A stretch of 64,000 nt of DNA from Reyranella sp. Its GTDB lineage: Bacteria > Pseudomonadota > Alphaproteobacteria > Reyranellales > Reyranellaceae. Position numbers and translations under genes: made by a program. The stretch is from assembly GCA_019750135.1 (NCBI GenBank), contig JAIEOV010000017.1:42190-106189 (forward strand), given 5' to 3'. Shown here piece by piece: positions 60,091-64,000 of the stretch. Numbering within the stretch: the stretch's first letter is position 1; every line of letters starts with the position of its first letter. The notes below the pieces were generated by a model, which saw only the letters and a program-made list of their open reading frames with translations, had not been told where the DNA came from and did no database searches.

Positions 60091-60209
60091 CCTCCCCAGC
60101 TCTGCTGGGGAGGTGGCCCGCAGGGCCGGAGGGGTCAAGAGCCTCAGTAAGGCTTTCATGACCCCTCCGCCCGCTTCTCGGGCACCTCCCAACGCTATGC
60201 GTGGGGAGG
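60091..60209. repeat. Composite inverted repeat in the psd-pssA gap
   Basis: Three nested structures: a perfect 10-bp hairpin CCTCCCCAGC/GCTGGGGAGG (60091-60113, 3-nt loop), an 11-bp hairpin with one mismatch (60185-60209), and a long imperfect pair GGGAGGTGGCCC...GGAGGGGTCA against TGACCCCTCC...CACCTCCC. I recall related blocks as dispersed intergenic repeats in alphaproteobacteria. It separates the psd stop and the pssA start. Confidence 0.7.
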
Positions 60210-60215
60210 AACTAC

Positions 60216-60908
60216 TTAAAACTCGACCACCCGCCGAGGTTCCGGCTTCACCGGATCAAGTTCCGCCATCACCGTTTCGCCGCCGATCATGCGCTGGCCG
60301 GTCGCCACCAGCAATCGCGCGCCCGGCGGTAGATAGAGGTCGGTGCGGCTGCCGAAGCGGATATGGCCGAAGCGCTCGCCGGCCTGCACGGCCTGGCCGG
60401 GCTTGATGTAGCAGACGATGCGTCGCGCCACCCAGCCGGCGATCTGCACGCAGCCGATGGTGCGGCCGTCGGTGCGCCTGAGCGCGATCGCCATGCGCTC
60501 GTTGTCCTCGCTCGCCTTGTCGGCCGCGGCGTTGAGATACTTGCCCGGCCGATAGGACACGACGTCGACGGTGCCGGCGCACGGCGCCCGGTTGATGTGG
60601 ACGTCGAACACGCTGAGGAAGATCGACACGCGCGTGAGCGGCTGGTCGCCGAGGCCGAGCTCGGCCGGCGGGACGGCGTCGGCCACCATCTGCACCAGCC
60701 CGTCGGCCGGCGCCACCAGCACGTCGTCGTCCTGTGGCACGCCGCGCGATGGATCGCGGAAGAAGTAGATCGACCACAACGTCAGCACGAACAATGGCCA
60801 GAACAGCCAGGCAGCGCCGGTCAAGGCCGCGAGAAAGGTGATCGCGGCAAAGATCGCGATGAAGCGCCAGCCGTCGTCGAGGATCGGCACGAAGAAATTC
60901 GCCAGCAT
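60216..60908 (-). CDS. psd: Phosphatidylserine decarboxylase (short, self-cleaving)
   Basis: 230 residues. N-terminal helices (about 12-50), then VLVAPADGLVQMV and SIFLSVFDVHINRAP. The proenzyme cuts itself at the Gly-Ser in RFGSRTDLYLPPG, giving the pyruvoyl group. It makes phosphatidylethanolamine. It starts 24 nt after the LysM gene stop. Confidence 0.93.
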   Translation of the reverse strand: MLANFFVPILDDGWRFIAIFAAITFLAALTGAAWLFWPLFVLTLWSIYFFRDPSRGVPQDDDVLVAPADGLVQMVADAVPPAELGLGDQPLTRVSIFLSVFDVHINRAPCAGTVDVVSYRPGKYLNAAADKASEDNERMAIALRRTDGRTIGCVQIAGWVARRIVCYIKPGQAVQAGERFGHIRFGSRTDLYLPPGARLLVATGQRMIGGETVMAELDPVKPEPRRVVEF

Positions 60909-60932
60909 GAAAGGTTCTCTGTTGCCGCGGTC

Positions 60933-62021
60933 TCAGTTGACCTTGGGCAGGCTGAAGACTTGGCCAGGATAGATCAGGTCGGGATTGACGATCTGTTCCT
61001 TGTTGGCCCCGTAGATCACCGTGTGGTGGTGGCCCGTGCCGTAATGGGCGCGCGCAATGTTCCACAGATTGTCGCCGCGCACCACGACCAGGCGACGCGT
61101 GTCCTTGGCGCCCGGCGGGACCGTGATGCGCTCGAACGGCAGTTCGAGACGCGCCATCGGCTTGCCGTCGCTCGCCAGCCGATCGAGTCGCAGCGTGTGC
61201 TTGCCGGGTCCGATCGGATCGGACGGCTGGAGCTTCCAGCGGCCATCCGGGCCGGCCGCGCCCTCAGCCACCATGTTGTCGTTGATGTACACGCGCACCA
61301 CGACGCCCGGCGTCGCCTGGCCGGTGACCGTCACATGGCCGGCATCGTCATAATCGAGAGTCGACATCGCGAGGTCGCCCGAGCGCGGCACGCCGGCGGC
61401 CGACGGCGCCTGCACGAGCTTCGCCGGTCCGCCGCCGGGCGGCGCGATCATCACCAGCGTCTCTTCGCGCGGCGGCTGTCCGGCAGCAGGCGACGTCGCG
61501 GACGCGACAGGCTTCTCGGGCACCACGGCCACGACCACCTGCTCCGACGTCACCGGCGCGCGTCCTTCGATGTGCTGCACCACGCGCAGTTCGTGCTGGC
61601 CGGAACTGAGCGGCGGATCCTGGGCGATGACGACCCACTCGCCGCGCGCATCGGCCTCGCTGCGCGCGATCTCCTTGCCGCCGTCCAGCAGCACGATCTT
61701 GGCGCCGGGCGTCGCACGGCCGGCGACAACGGCGCGGCCGTCCGGCCCGATGCGCGCAATGTCAAAGGTGGGCACCGCGACGGCCGGCGGCGACGCGGCC
61801 GGCGGTGTTGCCGGTGCGGCTGGCGCGGCCTGAGCCGGCGGCGCACCCGCTGCGGTGGACGGCGCTGCTTGCGGCGCGGGCCGCTGCTCGGTAGCGGCTG
61901 TCGGCTTGGTCGCCCGGTCGAGGACGGCCTGCTCTGTCAGCCGCACCTGCCACGCCACGCCCAGGCCCGCCGCAAGCACGACGGCCCCGCCAACGACGAG
62001 CCAGATAACTGTGCGAGACAT
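60933..62021 (-). CDS. LysM-domain protein with Ig-like repeats
   Basis: About 362 residues. One N-terminal helix (about 5-25) anchors it, followed by a Pro/Ala-rich linker (about 35-80), two Big/Ig-like beta repeats (RAVVAGRATPGAKIVLLDGG and HVTVTGQATPGVVVRVYIND) and a C-terminal LysM domain (RRLVVVRGDNLWNIARAHYG), which binds peptidoglycan. It is probably periplasmic. Two adjacent ATGs (62024 and 62021) follow GGGAGG; the second is used. Role in cell-wall maintenance inferred. Confidence 0.85.
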   Translation of the reverse strand: MSRTVIWLVVGGAVVLAAGLGVAWQVRLTEQAVLDRATKPTAATEQRPAPQAAPSTAAGAPPAQAAPAAPATPPAASPPAVAVPTFDIARIGPDGRAVVAGRATPGAKIVLLDGGKEIARSEADARGEWVVIAQDPPLSSGQHELRVVQHIEGRAPVTSEQVVVAVVPEKPVASATSPAAGQPPREETLVMIAPPGGGPAKLVQAPSAAGVPRSGDLAMSTLDYDDAGHVTVTGQATPGVVVRVYINDNMVAEGAAGPDGRWKLQPSDPIGPGKHTLRLDRLASDGKPMARLELPFERITVPPGAKDTRRLVVVRGDNLWNIARAHYGTGHHHTVIYGANKEQIVNPDLIYPGQVFSLPKVN

Positions 62022-62160
62022 CATCCTCCCGACGGTGCGACTACCGCCCCCATTGGCGTCGCGCCCTGCCTCTGCGAAATGATAGCATGTTGTCTCGGTC
62101 CGGAAAGATGTCGGATCGTCTGTAAATAGAACCGTCCGTTCCCGGCCCGTGTAGAAAACA

Positions 62161-62751
62161 GTGAAATCCTCCCCCTCCTCCCTCTGCGTCTTTTGTGGCT
62201 CTCGCTTCGGCACCGACCCGGGGGCCCGGGAGGTCGCCACCGGCCTGGGCGAGCTTTTGGCCCGCGAGGGCATAGCCCTTGTCTATGGCGGCGGCGGGGT
62301 CGGCCTGATGGGACTGGTGGCAAACGCCGCCCTCAAGGCCGGCGGAAAGGTGGTCGGCATCATTCCCCGCTTCCTGCTGCAGCGCGAAGCGGGCCACCCG
62401 GCGCTCTCCGAAACGGTGGTCGTGGAGACCATGCACGAGCGCAAGCTCAAGATGTTCGAGCGCTCGGACGCCTTTGTCGTCCTGCCGGGCGGAATCGGCA
62501 CGCTGGAGGAATTGTTCGAGGTCCTGTCGTGGCGGACGCTCGGCCTCCATACCAAGCCGATCGTGATCGTCGACCAGGGCGGCTACTGGCAGGCTCTCGC
62601 AGCCCTTCTGCACGGTGTCGTAGAAGGCGGTTTCGCCGAACCGACCCACCTCGACCATCTCGCGTTCGTGAGCGACCTCAAGGACGTCCTGCCGGCGATC
62701 GCGGCAATGCCGCGTTCAGCCGGCGTCGAAAAGCGGCTGGACCGCGTGTGA
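62161..62751 (+). CDS. LOG-family protein (lysine decarboxylase-like Rossmann fold)
   Basis: 196 residues from a GTG. GGGGVGLMG (43-51) and PGGIGTLEE (109-117) are the LOG hallmarks. LOG proteins split nucleotide 5'-monophosphates, including cytokinin ribotides, to base and ribose phosphate. It is divergent from the LysM gene. No ribosome site is strong; family start matches MKSSPSSLCVFCGS. Bacterial role may be nucleotide turnover. Confidence 0.9.
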   Translation: MKSSPSSLCVFCGSRFGTDPGAREVATGLGELLAREGIALVYGGGGVGLMGLVANAALKAGGKVVGIIPRFLLQREAGHPALSETVVVETMHERKLKMFERSDAFVVLPGGIGTLEELFEVLSWRTLGLHTKPIVIVDQGGYWQALAALLHGVVEGGFAEPTHLDHLAFVSDLKDVLPAIAAMPRSAGVEKRLDRV

Positions 62752-62861
62752 CGCGGTAGGGGAGCGCGTTGCCTTTGCCTCGCTGCGGTGCAAAAAGACA
62801 GGCCCCAATCAGGACGTAGATCAACCCAGCCGATACGAAAGCGGCGCACGGAGGTGCAAGT

Positions 62862-64000
62862 ATGTCAGATCTCGAAATCGTCTGGACAAAGGTCGATGAA
62901 GCGCCCGGGCTTGCCACGTTTTCCCTGTTGCCGATCGTCGAGGCCTTCGTCGCGACGGCCGGCGTGAAGATGAAGCTGAAGGACATCTCGCTGACCGGCC
63001 GCATCATCGCCAACTTCCCCGACAAGCTGACGCCCGCGCAAAAGATCAACGACGAGCTTGCCGAACTCGGCAAGCTTGCGATGCGCCCCGAGGCAAACAT
63101 CATCAAGCTGCCCAACATCTCCGCCTCGATCCCGCAGCTCAAGGCTGCGATCAAGGAGCTGCAGAGCAAGGGCTACGACGTCCCGAACTATCCGGACAGC
63201 GACGCGACGCCGGCGGACAAGGAAATCCGCGCCCGCTACGGCAAGGTGCTGGGCAGCGCCGTCAATCCGGTGTTGCGCGAGGGCAATTCCGACCGCCGCG
63301 CCGCCGGCGCCGTGAAGCAGTACGCCCGCAAGCACCCGCACAAGATGGGTCCCTGGACCAGGGATTCGAAGACGCGCGTGGCGCACATGACGAGCGGCGA
63401 CTTCTACGGTTCGGAGGTTGCGACGACCGTTGCCGCGCCGACCACCGCCCGGATCGAGCTGGTCGGCAGCGACGGCGCCACCACGGTGCTGAAGCCGAAG
63501 ATTCCGCTCAAGGCCGGCGAGGTCATCGACTGCTCGGTGATGAACGCCAAGGCCTTGCGCGCCTTCTTTGCCGAGCAGATCGATGCCGCCAAAAAGGACG
63601 GCATCCTGTTCTCGCTGCACGTCAAGACGACCATGATGAAGATCTCCGATCCCATCCTGTTCGGTCATTGCGTTTCCGTGTTCTTCGCCGACGTGTTCCA
63701 GAAGTACGGCGAGACGTTCAAGCGCCTCGGCGTCGATCCCGACACCGGCGTGGGCGACATGCTGACCCGGATCGAGACGCTGCCGGAGGCCGAGAAAGCC
63801 GCCATCAAGGCCGACATCCAGGCCGAGTACGCTAAGCGCCCGGGGCTCGCCATGGTCAATTCCGACAAGGGAATCACCAACCTCCACGTGCCGAGCGACG
63901 TGATCATCGATGCGTCCATGCCGGCGATGATCCGCGAGTCGGGCAAGATGTGGGGCCCCGACGGCAAGCTGCACGACGTGATCGCCGCGATCCCCGATCG
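62862..64000 (+). CDS. icd: Monomeric NADP-dependent isocitrate dehydrogenase (3' end outside window)
   Basis: Open from ATG 62862 to the window end, at least 379 residues of an expected ~740. It oxidises isocitrate to 2-oxoglutarate in the TCA cycle with NADP. Motifs [54 protein letters not shown] and [20 protein letters not shown] are characteristic of the monomeric type, not the homodimeric one. GGAGGT lies 6-11 nt before the ATG. Confidence 0.95.
   Translation, partial: MSDLEIVWTKVDEAPGLATFSLLPIVEAFVATAGVKMKLKDISLTGRIIANFPDKLTPAQKINDELAELGKLAMRPEANIIKLPNISASIPQLKAAIKELQSKGYDVPNYPDSDATPADKEIRARYGKVLGSAVNPVLREGNSDRRAAGAVKQYARKHPHKMGPWTRDSKTRVAHMTSGDFYGSEVATTVAAPTTARIELVGSDGATTVLKPKIPLKAGEVIDCSVMNAKALRAFFAEQIDAAKKDGILFSLHVKTTMMKISDPILFGHCVSVFFADVFQKYGETFKRLGVDPDTGVGDMLTRIETLPEAEKAAIKADIQAEYAKRPGLAMVNSDKGITNLHVPSDVIIDASMPAMIRESGKMWGPDGKLHDVIAAIPD

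Noticed and set aside
1..64000. CRISPR array, tRNA/rRNA genes, IS elements or prophage
   Set aside because: I saw no direct-repeat array, no cloverleaf or rRNA sequence, and no transposase, integrase or phage structural gene on either strand.

Overview
The window is about 64 kb of GC-rich DNA with long antisense shadow frames. The gene set points to an alphaproteobacterium: a PhyR/NepR/ECF general stress response, a Caulobacter-type Cpa/Tad pilus locus, an EgtB/EgtD pair and a monomeric isocitrate dehydrogenase. A Reyranella-like or related soil or water organism is my guess, not something the sequence proves. I saw no rRNA, tRNA, CRISPR array, insertion sequence or prophage.

Layout. (1) 1-20.4 kb is a surface-polysaccharide cluster. 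It holds an ABC glycan exporter pair (wzm/wzt), a truncated GT2 glycosyltransferase, two FkbM methyltransferases, an MBL-fold hydrolase, a GT-C-like membrane protein, a GT25-like protein, five GT4-type glycosyltransferases or relatives, a class-B asparagine synthetase, a polyprenyl-phosphate sugar transferase, an O-antigen-ligase-like protein and an unknown membrane-anchored protein. Most lie on the minus strand with 4-nt overlaps or very short gaps. (2) 20.5-28.8 kb is mixed metabolism and repair: transglutaminase-like protein, DUF2161 protein, a single-domain response regulator, amidase plus enolase-superfamily enzyme, YcaQ-type DNA glycosylase, and a deacetylase-type amidohydrolase. (3) 29.0-32.2 kb is the ergothioneine pair egtB-egtD, divergent from an unstudied ATP-grasp-like gene. 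(4) 32.2-44.2 kb is a stress region. It contains phyR with two sensor kinases in one operon, two ECF sigma factors, nepR, two CsbD proteins (one exported), DUF1328, a glycine-zipper lipoprotein and several tiny membrane proteins. Four perfect GGAAC-N16/17-CGTT promoters (the alphaproteobacterial EcfG signature) sit directly in front of these small genes, and two one-mismatch versions sit in front of two more. (5) 44.5-45.9 kb has an SDR oxidoreductase and a second copy of an exported protein family. (6) 45.9-58.5 kb is a complete cpa/tad type IVb pilus locus on the minus strand, from flp through cpaABCDEF, tadBC and tadE/tadG to a TPR lipoprotein. (7) 58.6-62.0 kb is phospholipid synthesis (CDP-alcohol transferase, pssA, psd) plus a LysM protein. 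(8) 62.2-64 kb has a LOG-family protein and the start of a monomeric NADP isocitrate dehydrogenase that runs off the right end.

How it fits together. PhyR, when phosphorylated through the HisKA_2 and hybrid kinases, would titrate NepR and release one or both ECF factors. These would then act on the GGAAC/CGTT promoters found here. The visible targets are mostly envelope-located (DUF1328, a 27-residue membrane peptide, a glycine-zipper lipoprotein, an exported CsbD with an exported partner). Intergenic structure includes two related long palindromes with the same loop signature, each between convergent genes, and a composite inverted repeat inside the phospholipid operon.
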